From positions 1-54,322 of the forward strand of contig SEAD01000016.1 in assembly GCA_004173355.1 (NCBI GenBank): a stretch of DNA of 54,322 nt. The letters are read 5' to 3'. A program made the translations under genes and the position numbers. The notes below the pieces were generated by a model, which saw only the letters and a list, made by a program, of their open reading frames with translations, ran no database searches and had not been told where the DNA came from. Within the stretch, counting starts at the first letter, position 1; each line of letters starts with the position of its first letter. This document shows positions 16,151 through 25,247 of the stretch, in pieces. This stretch comes from Chitinophagaceae bacterium (lineage in GTDB: Bacteria; Bacteroidota; Bacteroidia; Chitinophagales; Chitinophagaceae).

Positions 16151-17194
16151 TCAGCCTTTGTTGGCCAGTTGTCCGCAGGCAGCATCGATGTCTTTCCCGC
16201 GGCTGCGGCGCAGTCGCGCATTTACCTTGTGTTTCTCGAGATAGGCCATAAATGCATCCACTTTTTCTTCCGATGGTTTGGTAAACCTGGCAAAAGAAAT
16301 AGGGTTGTACTCGATAATATTTACAAGATCGGCGGGTACCTGGCGATAGATGCGGATCAGCTCGTCGGCATCCTGCAGGCTGTCGTTAAATTCGTTGAAC
16401 AGGATGTATTCAAAAGTGATCTCGTTCTTTGTCTGTTTGTAAAAATAATTCAGCGCATCGATCAGCGATTTGATATTGTTGCTGTCATTGATCGGCATGA
16501 TCTCGTGCCGTTTGGCATCGGTGGCAGCATGCAGTGACAGGGCCAGTTTGAATTTGACTTTTGCATCACCGAGTGCACGGATCTGTTTGGCCACACCTGC
16601 GGTGGAAACGGTGATCCGCCGAGGGCTCATACCCATCCCGTCCGGTGAGGTAATTTTGTCGATTGCCTTCAGCACATTGCGGTAGTTGAGCAGTGGTTCG
16701 CCCATCCCCATGAACACGATATTCGATAATTTCTTCCCGTATTTCTGTTCGCTTTGTTCGTTGAGCAGGGCCACTTCATCATAAATCTCGTCGTACTCGA
16801 GATTGCGTTTGCGGTCGATATAACCCGTTGCGCAGAATTTGCAGCTCAGTGAACATCCGATCTGGGAAGACACACAGGCGGTGTTCCGTTTGTCGGTGGG
16901 GATCAGTACCCCTTCCACCAGGTGTCCGTCATGGGTTTTGAAGCGGGATTTGACAGTGCCATCGTCCGAATGCTGGGTCATATCGGTGGTGAGGGCGGTT
17001 AATACAAAGTCGCGCGCGAGTGAAAGCCGGAATTCCTTGCTCAGGTTCGTCATTTCTTCAAAACCCCGGGCCTGTTTCAGCCAGATCCAGTCATAGACCT
17101 GCCGTGCCCTGAATTTTTTGTCCCCCTGTGTGACCACCCAGGATTCAAGGTCTTCCAGTTCAAGGTGACGGATGTTCTGCATAGCGCTCTTCAT
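16151..17194 (-). CDS. rlmN: Dual-specificity RNA methyltransferase RlmN
   Basis: Radical SAM enzyme making m2A2503 in 23S rRNA and m2A37 in some tRNAs. The 347-residue protein carries the radical SAM cluster motif C114-x3-C118-x2-C121 (GCSLSCKFCATGY). It also has GMGEPLLNY and the mechanistic C-terminal cysteine at about residue 340 (DAACGQL). Start taken at the ATG at 17194; the frame is open further upstream to 17251, but that would overlap the promoter area of the divergent thiolase. Confidence 0.95.
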   Translation of the reverse strand: MKSAMQNIRHLELEDLESWVVTQGDKKFRARQVYDWIWLKQARGFEEMTNLSKEFRLSLARDFVLTALTTDMTQHSDDGTVKSRFKTHDGHLVEGVLIPTDKRNTACVSSQIGCSLSCKFCATGYIDRKRNLEYDEIYDEVALLNEQSEQKYGKKLSNIVFMGMGEPLLNYRNVLKAIDKITSPDGMGMSPRRITVSTAGVAKQIRALGDAKVKFKLALSLHAATDAKRHEIMPINDSNNIKSLIDALNYFYKQTKNEITFEYILFNEFNDSLQDADELIRIYRQVPADLVNIIEYNPISFARFTKPSEEKVDAFMAYLEKHKVNARLRRSRGKDIDAACGQLANKG

Positions 17195-17272
17195 AATCCC
17201 GCAAAGATAGCACGGAATAAGGGATTCAGGGGAATTCCCGGATATTTGCAACCAGAAATTAACATGCCTGCA

Positions 17273-18466
17273 ATGAATCCAGCTTATATTATTGATGCCT
17301 GCCGCACACCTGTTGGCCGCTATGGCGGTTCACTGGCCACGGTCAGGCCCGACGACCTGCTTGCCATTTCCATCCGTGCCCTGCTTTCGCGTAACCCGAC
17401 GGCCGACCCTGCTGCGATCGAGGACGTGGTGGCCGGCGCGGCCAACCAGGCAGGGGAAGACAACCGCAATGTAGCCCGGATGGCCGCACTGCTGGCGGGT
17501 TTGCCGGTGACGGTTGCCGGTACCACCGTCAACCGGCTCTGTGCTTCCGGCCTGCAGGCTATTATGGACGGGGCAAGACAGGTAGCCGCCGGTGACGCCG
17601 CGCTGATCATTGCTGCCGGGGTGGAAAGCATGACCCGTGCGCCGTTTGTCACAGCCAAGGCCGGTACTGCCTTCCAGCGGAATACGGAAACCTTTGACAG
17701 CACGCTTGGCTGGCGGTTTGTCAACCCGGCACTGGCCGAAGCTTATCATCCCTACAGCATGGGGGAAACGGCCGAGAATGTGGCCCGCCAGTGGGAGATC
17801 TCCCGGGAAGAGCAGGATACTTTTGCCTTGTCATCCCAGCAGAAATATTTTGAGGCGCTCAGCGCGGGGAAATGGAGGGAGGAGATTGCCGGGGTTGAAC
17901 TGGATACAAAGGAGGGACGCCGGTTGCTCGAAACTGATGAGCACCCGCGGCAGGTTACCCGCGAGAAGCTGGCTTCGCTCAAACCGGCATTCCTGGAAAA
18001 CGGTACCGTCACGGCCGGTAATTCAGCGGGGATCAATGATGGGGCGGCCGCGCTGCTGATCGCATCAGCTGAGGCAGTGGAAAAATACCAGCTGCGTCCG
18101 ATGGCGCGGGTAGTATCAATGGCCGTAAGCGGGGTTGATCCCGCCGTAATGGGAATCGGTCCGGTGACTGCCAGCAGGAAGGCATTGCAGCGGGCCGGAC
18201 TGGATATGTCGCAAATTGACCTGGTGGAGCTGAATGAAGCGTTTGCTTCACAGGCCATCGCCTGTATCCGCGACCTGCAGCTCGATATAAATAAAGTGAA
18301 TGTAAACGGCGGATCGATTGCCATTGGCCATCCGCTTGGTTGCAGCGGCGTGCGCATTTCCACTACCCTGCTCCATGAGATGAAAAGAAGGAAAGTCCGG
18401 TATGGTCTCGCAACTATGTGTGTGGGTGTGGGGCAGGGAGCCGCAATTATTTACGAAGCGCTGTAG
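17273..18466 (+). CDS. Acetyl-CoA acyltransferase, 3-oxoadipyl-CoA thiolase-like
   Basis: Thiolase-fold enzyme of 397 residues, cytosolic. Catalytic residues are C90 (NRLCASG), H353 (GHPLG) and C383 (MCVGVGQG). Blocks such as RTPVGRYGGSLATVRPDDL, ANQAGEDNRNVARMA and FDSTLGWRFVNP resemble PcaF/PaaJ, which split 3-oxoadipyl-CoA in aromatic breakdown. No aromatic-degradation genes are nearby, so a role in fatty acid oxidation is equally possible. ATG at 17264 is an alternative start nine bases upstream; the frame runs open to 17165 but that would overlap rlmN. Divergent from rlmN. Confidence 0.88.
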   Translation: MNPAYIIDACRTPVGRYGGSLATVRPDDLLAISIRALLSRNPTADPAAIEDVVAGAANQAGEDNRNVARMAALLAGLPVTVAGTTVNRLCASGLQAIMDGARQVAAGDAALIIAAGVESMTRAPFVTAKAGTAFQRNTETFDSTLGWRFVNPALAEAYHPYSMGETAENVARQWEISREEQDTFALSSQQKYFEALSAGKWREEIAGVELDTKEGRRLLETDEHPRQVTREKLASLKPAFLENGTVTAGNSAGINDGAAALLIASAEAVEKYQLRPMARVVSMAVSGVDPAVMGIGPVTASRKALQRAGLDMSQIDLVELNEAFASQAIACIRDLQLDINKVNVNGGSIAIGHPLGCSGVRISTTLLHEMKRRKVRYGLATMCVGVGQGAAIIYEAL

Positions 18467-18549
18467 GGGTAACGCAAGATTAATTTGTCACAGTGCATGA
18501 AGTAAAAGATATTACAGTATTAATAAAAAGTAAAAACCAGCACCACAAT

Positions 18550-18933
18550 ATGAAAAAGTTCCTGTTCTCCACTATTCTACTGCTCACTGTTTATATCGCA
18601 TCTGCACAGGTTGATTCCCTGCAGGAATATACCGGCAAATACAAATTTGCCGAGGGAAGCCCGGTCACCCAGGCAGTGATTTCCGTACAGAACGGGCTGC
18701 TGTATGTGGAAGCTGAAGTGGGTGGATCACCAATGACAAAAATCTCTGCGGATGTATTTTCGGTGGATGCGTATGATGGCGTAGCCACGTTCGTGCGCAA
18801 CACCGATAAAAAAGTTACCGGTGTCAAAGTGGAAGTCGATGGCATGGTGATGGAGGGAACAAAACAGGATCCGGCAAAACTGCAGGAGTGTTTTGTTTTC
18901 AGGAATGAAGTGTTTTCATTCAGTCGAAATTAA
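18550..18933 (+). CDS. Small secreted protein (DUF3471-like)
   Basis: 127 residues from the ATG at 18550, chosen because MKKFLFSTILLLTVYIASAQ is a clear signal peptide. The mature part has the strand-rich pattern of the small lipocalin-like domain found after serine beta-lactamase-like hydrolases (DUF3471 type): EYTGKYKF, then LLYVEAEV, then DVFSVDAYDGVATFVRN and KVTGVKVEVDG. Here it stands alone without a hydrolase domain. Its 3' end overlaps the convergent hisS by 14 bases. Function unknown. Confidence 0.7.
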   Translation: MKKFLFSTILLLTVYIASAQVDSLQEYTGKYKFAEGSPVTQAVISVQNGLLYVEAEVGGSPMTKISADVFSVDAYDGVATFVRNTDKKVTGVKVEVDGMVMEGTKQDPAKLQECFVFRNEVFSFSRN

Positions 18934-20290
18934 AAGCCGCCAATTTATTCCAGGAGATGGAAGACTGGGTTGATGTACGGAGATCTTTTACCGTAACGAC
19001 CTGCTCTTCCATTTCTTTTTCCCCGATGATGGCAATGAAGGGGATGTTCTTTTTCGTGGCGTATTTAAATTGTTTGTCGAATTTGACATTCTCCGGGTAA
19101 ATTTCCCCGCTGATGCCGGTGGCACGCAATTGCTGTAGGAGCTGGAAGGCTTGCCTGCTCTCGGTTTCGCCCAGGTTGAAGAAAAGGATTTTTGAAGTAC
19201 TGAGCAGGTTTTCCGGAAACAGTTTCAGCTCATCCATGACGTCATATATCCTGTCCACGCCAAATGAAATCCCGACCCCCGGGATATCGTTTACACCGAA
19301 CAGACCGGTAAGGTCATCGTACCGTCCCCCGCCGCCGATGCTGCCCATGGTAACATCCAGTGCCTTTACTTCAAAGATGGCACCGGTGTAGTAATTCAAA
19401 CCGCGGGCAAGTGTAAGGTCGAGTACCGGTGCGGCTTTTTCCACCCCGGGATAGTGCAGGAGTGTTTCCAGTTCGGTGATTCCTTCGGCACCGATGGGGC
19501 TTACGCCAAGCAGTTCACGGAGACTGTTCAGTTTATGCTGGTTGTCGCCATGGATTGACAGGAATTCACGCACGAGGTTTACCTGGTTTTCAGCGAAACC
19601 TTTCCCCGAAAGTTCTTCCGCCACTTTGTCCATACCGATCTTGTCGAGTTTGTCGATGGCAACCGTCATATCGGTGAGCCGGTCTTCCGCACCAATGGTT
19701 TCGGCCAGGGCGGCAAGGATTTTACGGCTGTTGACTTTTATTTCCACCCGTACACCGAGGTTGGTGAATGCAGTGTGGTAGATGAAGAGCAGTTCCACTT
19801 CGTTGAGCAATGAACGGCTGCCCACTACATCGGCATCACACTGGTAGAACTCGCGGTAGCGGCCGCGCTGGGGACGGTCTGCCCGCCAGACCGGTTGTAC
19901 CTGGTATCGTTTGAACGGGAATGTCAGTATGGTATGGTTCATTGCCACAAACCGCGCAAAGGGAATGGTGAGATCATATTTCAACGCACGTTCAGTGAGG
20001 TCCTTTTCATTTCTTCCCTGCAGTGCCTGCTCAAATGCAGTCCTTGATTTATCGATATTTTTCGGGTCGCCCAGGCCATTGTTGAGGATCTTGAAAATCA
20101 GTTTGTCCCCTTCTTCTCCATATTTTCCCATCAGCGTGCTGAGGTTTTCCATTGCAGGTGTTTCCAGTGGTTCGAACCCATAGGCCTCGAATACCGAGCG
20201 GATGCAACCGAGGATATAGTTGCGTTTGCGAACCACATCGGGTGGGAAATCGCGCGTGCCCTGGGGCAGGCTCACATTGACCTTTGCCAT
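18920..20290 (-). CDS. hisS: Histidine--tRNA ligase
   Basis: Class II aminoacyl-tRNA synthetase charging tRNA-His in the cytosol. The 456-residue protein begins SLPQGTRDFPPD (motif 1 region). Motif 2 reads QVQPVWRADRPQRGRYREF, the histidine loop is ARGLNYYTGAIFE, and motif 3 is GVGISFGVDRI. A C-terminal anticodon-binding domain covers about 365-456. The start overlaps the end of the upstream phosphatase gene by 19 bases, so they are coupled. Its 3' end overlaps the convergent secreted-protein gene by 14 bases. Confidence 0.96.
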   Translation of the reverse strand: MAKVNVSLPQGTRDFPPDVVRKRNYILGCIRSVFEAYGFEPLETPAMENLSTLMGKYGEEGDKLIFKILNNGLGDPKNIDKSRTAFEQALQGRNEKDLTERALKYDLTIPFARFVAMNHTILTFPFKRYQVQPVWRADRPQRGRYREFYQCDADVVGSRSLLNEVELLFIYHTAFTNLGVRVEIKVNSRKILAALAETIGAEDRLTDMTVAIDKLDKIGMDKVAEELSGKGFAENQVNLVREFLSIHGDNQHKLNSLRELLGVSPIGAEGITELETLLHYPGVEKAAPVLDLTLARGLNYYTGAIFEVKALDVTMGSIGGGGRYDDLTGLFGVNDIPGVGISFGVDRIYDVMDELKLFPENLLSTSKILFFNLGETESRQAFQLLQQLRATGISGEIYPENVKFDKQFKYATKKNIPFIAIIGEKEMEEQVVTVKDLRTSTQSSISWNKLAAFNFD

Positions 20291-20760
20291 AAATCCTGAA
20301 TTCCGTTTTTATATTTTTTTACGATGGCGTCACAGACCCCGTCGATCATTTTGTACACATCGTGATATCCCGGCTCTTCCCCATACCAGGGGTCCGGTAC
20401 GTCCATCTGTTTGCCCGGATATGCCTCGTCCATCAGCAGGCGGGTTTTTGCAGGGTCAAATGACTTACCGGCAATGCGGCGGATTTCTTCCAGCACATCC
20501 CCGGCGAGGGCATAGACCAGGTCGTACCGGTCCATATCGGCGGCCGTAAACCGCCGGGAGCGCTGGTCGCAGATCTCGATACCATTCAGCCTTGCCACTT
20601 TCTGCGAGAGCCGGTGGGGAGCTTCCCCGGTATGGTAACCATTTGTTCCCGCACTGTCCACTTCCCATTCAAGACCCGCCGCGCTGGCCCTGTGTCGCAG
20701 GATGCCCTCCGCCAGCGGGCTGCGGCAGATATTGCCCAGGCAAACCATCAGGATTCTCAT
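20272..20760 (-). CDS. Low-molecular-weight protein-tyrosine phosphatase
   Basis: 162-residue cytosolic phosphatase. The phosphate-binding loop C7-L-G-N-I-C12-R13-S14 sits at the N-terminus, DSAGTNGYHTGEAP follows, and the general-acid motif DPWYG (in VPDPWYG) is present, as in arsenate reductase-like tyrosine phosphatases. Substrates in bacteria are often tyrosine kinases of polysaccharide export, but none is nearby. Overlaps hisS by 19 bases and is first in that pair. Confidence 0.92.
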   Translation of the reverse strand: MRILMVCLGNICRSPLAEGILRHRASAAGLEWEVDSAGTNGYHTGEAPHRLSQKVARLNGIEICDQRSRRFTAADMDRYDLVYALAGDVLEEIRRIAGKSFDPAKTRLLMDEAYPGKQMDVPDPWYGEEPGYHDVYKMIDGVCDAIVKKYKNGIQDLWQRSM

Positions 20761-20877
20761 GCGCGCAAAGGTAATCGTTCAGGCTATGTTAAAACACAGG
20801 GAACCCGTTTATCCCGCTGTGGATTCTCCAACGATTTGCATCTAAAATGTGAAGAACTCAAAGAAAAGGGGGAAAAG

Positions 20878-21192
20878 ATGGAATTTAATATGCATTTAAA
20901 GCGGGGAAAGGGGAAATTCGATAAATTGCCAATCCTGAAAACAAGTGGTATGGTTGAGGAATATGAACAGAAAAGGAGAAAGCAGGTAGCGGGTATGCGG
21001 TCGATTCTCGATTACGGGATCGGCATTGCGATCGTCACTTTTGGTTTGTTCCTGTTTTTCCGCAATTACTTCCACCTTGAATTCAACGAAACCTTTCCAC
21101 CCAATTCACTTGACAAGATCTTTGGCGGGCTCTGTGTATTGTACGGGGGCTGGCGTATTTACCGGGGTTATAAAAAGAATTATTTCAAATAA
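20878..21192 (+). CDS. Small two-helix membrane protein, hypothetical
   Basis: 104 residues from the ATG at 20878 (an ATG at 20890 is possible). A soluble charged N-terminal part of about 45 residues is followed by two hydrophobic segments: about 47-61 (YGIGIAIVTFGLFLFF) and about 80-95 (LDKIFGGLCVLYGGW). Not recognised. It ends 10 bases before the PstS-like lipoprotein, so it probably belongs to that operon and may anchor or assist it (inference). Confidence 0.7.
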   Translation: MEFNMHLKRGKGKFDKLPILKTSGMVEEYEQKRRKQVAGMRSILDYGIGIAIVTFGLFLFFRNYFHLEFNETFPPNSLDKIFGGLCVLYGGWRIYRGYKKNYFK

Positions 21193-21202
21193 AAGGATTT
21201 CG

Positions 21203-22135
21203 TTGAAGAGTCGTTTGTTGACCATTTTCCTTGCTACCGGAACAATCATGTTTACCCTTGCGTCCTGTAAGTCTTACAGCGAGCAGGATGCCGAACGGTT
21301 GGAGACGCCGGTACGGGGTTACATAAATATCAGTGCGGATGAAACATTCAAACCTGTGATTGATGAACAGGTGAAAGTTTTTAATGCAAATAATCCGGAT
21401 GCTACCGTAAACGTGTTTTACAAACCGGAATCCGAGTGCCTGAAAGACCTGGCGAATGACAGCGTGCGGATGGTGATTGCAACCCGGAAGTATTCGAAGG
21501 CGGAGGAGAAATTTATTATCGATTCGGCACATGCCACGCCCAGCTGGAATGTGGTGGCACATGATGCGATTGCAGTGATCGTGCATCCCTCATCACCGGA
21601 TTCGATGTTTACGATGGCACAGATCCGGGCCCTGCTGGAAGGCAACGCCGGATCAAAGCTTGTTCCGGTTTTTGACGGGGCACAGGCAACCAGTACGGTA
21701 CGTTATATCGTCGATTCAGTACTGCGTGGCGCTCCGCTCTCGAAAAATGCGATGGCCGCCAAAAGCAGCCAGGAGGTACTGGACTATGTATCAAGAAGTC
21801 CCAATGCAGTGGGTTTCATTGGTGTAGGATGGATCGGTAACCATGAAGACCCGGAGCAGGTTAGTTTTTTGAAAAAAGTTAAAGTTGCATGGATCGAGAG
21901 CGCAACTGAGCCAGGGTCCTATGTTTCACCGGTACAGGTAAATATTTACGAGAAATCCTACCCTATGGTACGTGATTTGGTATATGTGTTGAAAGAGAAG
22001 GTCCATCTGGGGCTGGGATACGGGTTTGCGCGGTTTTTGGAACAGAGGACAGGTCAGTTGATATTCAAAAGGGCTTATCTTGCTCCGGCCCTCGAAAACT
22101 TTATCCTCCGCCCGATCCAGTTGAACGAACAGTAA
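21203..22135 (+). CDS. PstS-like substrate-binding lipoprotein
   Basis: About 310 residues; start taken as the TTG at 21203, since no ATG gives a full signal peptide (the ATG at 21248 falls inside the hydrophobic core) and the longer frame overlaps the upstream gene out of phase. Signal peptide with lipobox ending L-A-S-C22. The mature part has the PstS/PBP pattern: RGYINISADETFKPV, IATRKYSKAEEKF, VVAHDAIAVIVHP and FIGVGWIGN. No PstCAB transporter is near; the partners are a small membrane protein and a TPR protein. In this phylum such proteins are often next to ExbB/ExbD/TonB genes (recollection). Confidence 0.82.
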   Translation: MKSRLLTIFLATGTIMFTLASCKSYSEQDAERLETPVRGYINISADETFKPVIDEQVKVFNANNPDATVNVFYKPESECLKDLANDSVRMVIATRKYSKAEEKFIIDSAHATPSWNVVAHDAIAVIVHPSSPDSMFTMAQIRALLEGNAGSKLVPVFDGAQATSTVRYIVDSVLRGAPLSKNAMAAKSSQEVLDYVSRSPNAVGFIGVGWIGNHEDPEQVSFLKKVKVAWIESATEPGSYVSPVQVNIYEKSYPMVRDLVYVLKEKVHLGLGYGFARFLEQRTGQLIFKRAYLAPALENFILRPIQLNEQ

Positions 22136-22156
22136 CAAGGCTTATACTTATACTTA

Positions 22157-22164
22157 TATTTTTG
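22157..22164 (+). promoter_or_regulatory. Putative -7 box for the TPR gene
   Basis: TATTTTTG, exact match to TAnnTTTG, 26 bases before the ATG at 22190. No TTTG at the expected -33 position. It would allow the TPR gene to be transcribed separately from the PstS-like gene. Confidence 0.5.
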
Positions 22165-22189
22165 CGAACCTCTAAAAGTGAATTAAACC

Positions 22190-23914
22190 ATGAAGAAATT
22201 TTCAATTGCATTAATAACGGGGTTATTATTTGCTTCCGTGGTTCAGGCCCAGTCTTTACAGGAAGGGATTAATGACCTGTATGCAGAACGTTACAAAAGT
22301 GCGAAGGCCACCTTTGACAAGTTGCTTGCTTCCAACCCTAACAACATTGAGGCTACCTACTGGCTTGGCCAGGTACACCTCGAACAGGAAGATGTGGCAG
22401 GTGCAAAAGCATTGTACGAAAAAGCATTGCTCGCCAGTGCCAATGCCCCGCTCGTAATAGTGGGAATGGGCCAGGTGGAACTTACCGAAAAGAAAGTCAG
22501 TGAAGCACGGCAGCGTTTTGAAGCAGCTATTACTATGACCCGTGGCAAAAAAGGAGATGACCCGCAGATCCTGAATGCAGTGGGTCGTGCGATCACTTCC
22601 GTGTACACAGAAAAGAATAAACTGGGTGATATCAACTATGCCGTGCAGCAGCTCGAGCTTGCGTCGCAGCAGAAAAAAGTGGACAATGCCCTACTCGCGG
22701 ATATCTACCTGAACCTCGGTAATGCTTACCGTAAAGCAAAACCAGGTGAAGGCGGCGGCCAGGCTTACCAGGCTTATAATTCTGCACTGGGAGCAAACGC
22801 CAATTTTGCTGCAGCATCCCATCGCCTGGCAAAACTTTTTGAAAGCCAGAAAAATTCAGAGATGTTTGAAAAGTACCTGAACGAGGCGATCACCAAGGAT
22901 CCACGTTTCGCACCCGCGTATTATGACCTGTACTACACAGCAAAAGACCTGACGGTCGCTGAACAGTGGGCAAAGAAATACATCGAGAGTTCCGATGCTG
23001 ATCCGCAGAACGACTACCTGCGTGTACAAACGCTTTGGAAAAAAGGATCTTTTGACGAAGCGATTGCCGGTGCTAAAAATATCATTGCCCAGGCAGGTGC
23101 CGCTACAAAAGCACGTACTTACAAGCTGATTGCAGATGCCTACGTACAGAAAAAGGATACCCCTTCTGCAAAGCAATACATCGATGAATATTTTGCAAAA
23201 GCAAAACCTGAAGAGGTTCTTGCCCTTGACTACAAGCTGAAGGCGGATGTTTATTCGGCGATCCCTGGCCAGGAAGAAGCGTTGTTTGCTATCTACCAGG
23301 AAGGCGTAAAGGCAGATACTGTGCTGAACAATAAAGTAGAGCTCCTGAAAAAAGGCGCAGAATTTTTCAAGAACAAAGGACAGCGTGAAAAAGAAGGGGA
23401 TCTCCTGCAGTTACTCGTTAACCTGAAGCCCAAACCTACCATCAATGAAATGTTTGACGTAGGTCGTGCTTACTACTTCGGTGGGGCATATGCAAAATCC
23501 TATGCTGCATTTGACAGCTTCCAGGTGAAATACCCGGATGAAGTGTATGGTTATGAGTGGAAGTTCAACAACGCCAAAGCCATTGACACGACCAAGCGTG
23601 ACAGTATTGCGGTACCGATGGCAGAAAGCCTGTTGGCATTTGCAGAAAAGGACACTGCGAAATACAAAAAACAGTATATCACAGCAGCGCTTTACCTGGT
23701 TGACTATTGGGCTAACTACGGTAAGGATGGAGCGAAGGCAACACAATATATTGACAAGGCCCTGATCATGGACCCGACCAATGAATCTTACAAAAATGTG
23801 AAAAAGCAACTGGAAAAATCTGCGGGCGCGGCGCCAAGATCTTCCAACCAGTCGCCGAAAACAGGCTCATCCGGTAAGTTCAAGGCCGCGTTTCGCGAAA
23901 TGGAGCTGGTTTAG
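22190..23914 (+). CDS. Exported tetratricopeptide-repeat protein
   Basis: 574-residue periplasmic protein. Signal peptide 1-20 (MKKFSIALITGLLFASVVQA). The rest is a solenoid of TPR-like helix pairs, with recognisable units such as IEATYWLGQVHLEQEDVAGA, PLVIVGMGQVELTEKKVSEA and LLADIYLNLGNAYRKAKP, and later EVYGYEWKFNNAKAID. TPR proteins mediate protein contacts; the partner here may be the PstS-like lipoprotein upstream or the TonB machinery (inference). Alanine/lysine-rich codon use suggests high expression. Strong terminator follows. Confidence 0.85.
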   Translation: MKKFSIALITGLLFASVVQAQSLQEGINDLYAERYKSAKATFDKLLASNPNNIEATYWLGQVHLEQEDVAGAKALYEKALLASANAPLVIVGMGQVELTEKKVSEARQRFEAAITMTRGKKGDDPQILNAVGRAITSVYTEKNKLGDINYAVQQLELASQQKKVDNALLADIYLNLGNAYRKAKPGEGGGQAYQAYNSALGANANFAAASHRLAKLFESQKNSEMFEKYLNEAITKDPRFAPAYYDLYYTAKDLTVAEQWAKKYIESSDADPQNDYLRVQTLWKKGSFDEAIAGAKNIIAQAGAATKARTYKLIADAYVQKKDTPSAKQYIDEYFAKAKPEEVLALDYKLKADVYSAIPGQEEALFAIYQEGVKADTVLNNKVELLKKGAEFFKNKGQREKEGDLLQLLVNLKPKPTINEMFDVGRAYYFGGAYAKSYAAFDSFQVKYPDEVYGYEWKFNNAKAIDTTKRDSIAVPMAESLLAFAEKDTAKYKKQYITAALYLVDYWANYGKDGAKATQYIDKALIMDPTNESYKNVKKQLEKSAGAAPRSSNQSPKTGSSGKFKAAFREMELV

Positions 23915-23932
23915 CGGACTACAAACCATTGG

Positions 23933-23969
23933 AACGGTCCCGGCCCTCGAGGTCGGGACCGTTTTTTTT
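23933..23969 (+). terminator. Rho-independent terminator after TPR gene
   Basis: Stem AACGGTCCCGGCC / GGTCGGGACCGTT (one G-T pair) with a short CTCGA-type loop and eight T's. It ends the PstS-TPR unit and insulates the nuo operon. The rest of the gap to nuoA holds a 12-base palindrome GGCCTGCAGGCC (24058-24069) and the nuo promoter. Confidence 0.88.
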
Positions 23970-24138
23970 GTGACAATTCCAGGGCTTATCCCGTAAACCG
24001 TCGTTAGCCAGGGATTTTGCGAAAAAGCGGAATAACCCTGTAAGCGGTACTGGTAAAGGCCTGCAGGCCAGGTCGCCGTTTATCATGGTACTGTCATTAT
24101 TAGCCCCTCCATTTATAGGATAATTGGGCTCCCTGTCT

Positions 24139-24146
24139 TATTTTTG
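24139..24146 (+). promoter_or_regulatory. Putative -7 box for the nuo operon
   Basis: TATTTTTG, exact TAnnTTTG match, 16 bases before the nuoA ATG at 24163, implying a leader of roughly 10-14 bases. No clear -33 element. It is the likely main promoter for the 13-kb nuo operon. Confidence 0.5.
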
Positions 24147-24162
24147 CGGCCAGGTAGATATT

Positions 24163-24558
24163 ATGATCCACATACTCCAGCTAAATCCATCCGCAAACGA
24201 CGCCGGTAGTTATCTCCCGGTCGCCCTCCAGGTTATATTCGCCGTAGGTCTGATCGTGTTCCTCGTTGTCCTGACCCATTTCCTGGGTCCGAAACGGAAG
24301 ACCGCCGATAAACTCGCCAGTTTTACCAGTGGTATTGAATCGCACGGTGACGCGAGACAGCCAATGGCTATCAAATACTTCCTCACTGCTATTTTATTTG
24401 TGCTTTTCGACGTCGAGGTGATCTTTTTTTACCCCTACGCCGTGAATTTCAAGAGTCTCGGCTGGGACGGCTTTGTGGCCGTGCTGATGTTTGTGGCATT
24501 TTTCCTCTGTGGATTTACCTACATCATCAAAAAGGGGGCACTTCGCTGGGAGGATTAA
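24163..24558 (+). CDS. nuoA: NADH-quinone oxidoreductase subunit A
   Basis: Membrane subunit at the junction of the peripheral and membrane arms of complex I. 131 residues from the ATG at 24163 (the open frame begins at 24124 but would cover the -7 box). Three membrane helices at about 18-39, 68-90 and 97-119. Family motifs are visible: FLGPKRKTADKLASFTSGIE in the loop that contacts the quinone site, IKYFLTAILFVLFDVEVIFFYPYA in shortened form at helix 2, and the acidic residues in FDVEV. First gene of the operon, 102 bases before nuoB. Confidence 0.93.
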   Translation: MIHILQLNPSANDAGSYLPVALQVIFAVGLIVFLVVLTHFLGPKRKTADKLASFTSGIESHGDARQPMAIKYFLTAILFVLFDVEVIFFYPYAVNFKSLGWDGFVAVLMFVAFFLCGFTYIIKKGALRWED

Positions 24559-24660
24559 TCCGGCCAGTTGGGAAAATGCTTCCGGAATCCGCAACCGGCG
24601 CGGATTTGGTTTGTTATTTAAGGCAGGTAAAAACCTTCCTTAACATTAAAAAATTGATAT

Positions 24661-25245
24661 ATGTCCCGTCCCGTATCATACAACATTAAAGAGAAAAAGC
24701 TGGTAGATGATATCAGCATGGCCGAAATGCCCGAGGGTTTCCAGGGTGAAGGTTTTTTCGCAACGCAGCTGAACAGTGTGATCGGGCTGGCGCGGAAAAA
24801 CTCAATCTGGCCGCTGCCTTTCGCCACGTCCTGCTGTGGGATCGAATTCATGGCCACCATGGCCGCCACCTATGACCTTGGCCGTTTCGGGAGTGAACGT
24901 CTTGCGTTTTCCCCTCGCCAGTGTGACCTGCTGATGGTGATGGGTACGATTTCCAAAAAAATGGGTCCTGTGGTTAAACAGGTCTACCTCCAGATGGCCG
25001 AGCCACGCTGGGTGATGGCCGTGGGCGCCTGCGCTTCCAGCGGTGGCGTGTTTGACACCTACAGCGTACTCCAGGGGATCGACCAGGTGGTACCCGTGGA
25101 TGTATACGTGCCGGGTTGCCCTCCCCGCCCTGAAGCGATCCTCGACGGCGTGATGAATATCCAGAAGCTGGTAGGCAAGGAAAGCCTCCGCCGCCGCAAC
25201 AGCGAACAATACAAAGCACTTCTCGAAAGTTACGGTATACAATAG
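24661..25245 (+). CDS. nuoB: NADH-quinone oxidoreductase subunit B
   Basis: Peripheral subunit that carries the terminal cluster N2, which hands electrons to quinone. 194 residues. The four cluster ligands are visible as the tandem cysteines in ATSCCGIEFM, GACASSGG and PGCPPRPEA. Other conserved blocks are LAFSPRQCDLLMVMGTI and EPRWVMAVG. Length is normal. nuoC starts two bases after the stop. Confidence 0.97.
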   Translation: MSRPVSYNIKEKKLVDDISMAEMPEGFQGEGFFATQLNSVIGLARKNSIWPLPFATSCCGIEFMATMAATYDLGRFGSERLAFSPRQCDLLMVMGTISKKMGPVVKQVYLQMAEPRWVMAVGACASSGGVFDTYSVLQGIDQVVPVDVYVPGCPPRPEAILDGVMNIQKLVGKESLRRRNSEQYKALLESYGIQ

Positions 25246-25247
25246 TT

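Noticed and set aside
17273-18466. Thiolase as part of an aromatic (paa/pca) degradation cluster
   Set aside because: Sequence resembles PaaJ/PcaF, but no other degradation gene is in the window, so the pathway claim is not supported.
21026-21202. Longer PstS-like frame starting at 21026
   Set aside because: The extra 59 residues lie out of frame inside the upstream membrane-protein gene, and the signal peptide begins at 21203.
24058-24069. 12-base palindrome GGCCTGCAGGCC before nuoA
   Set aside because: Too short and GC-rich to separate from chance; it lies about 80 bases upstream of the -7 box and has no second copy nearby.
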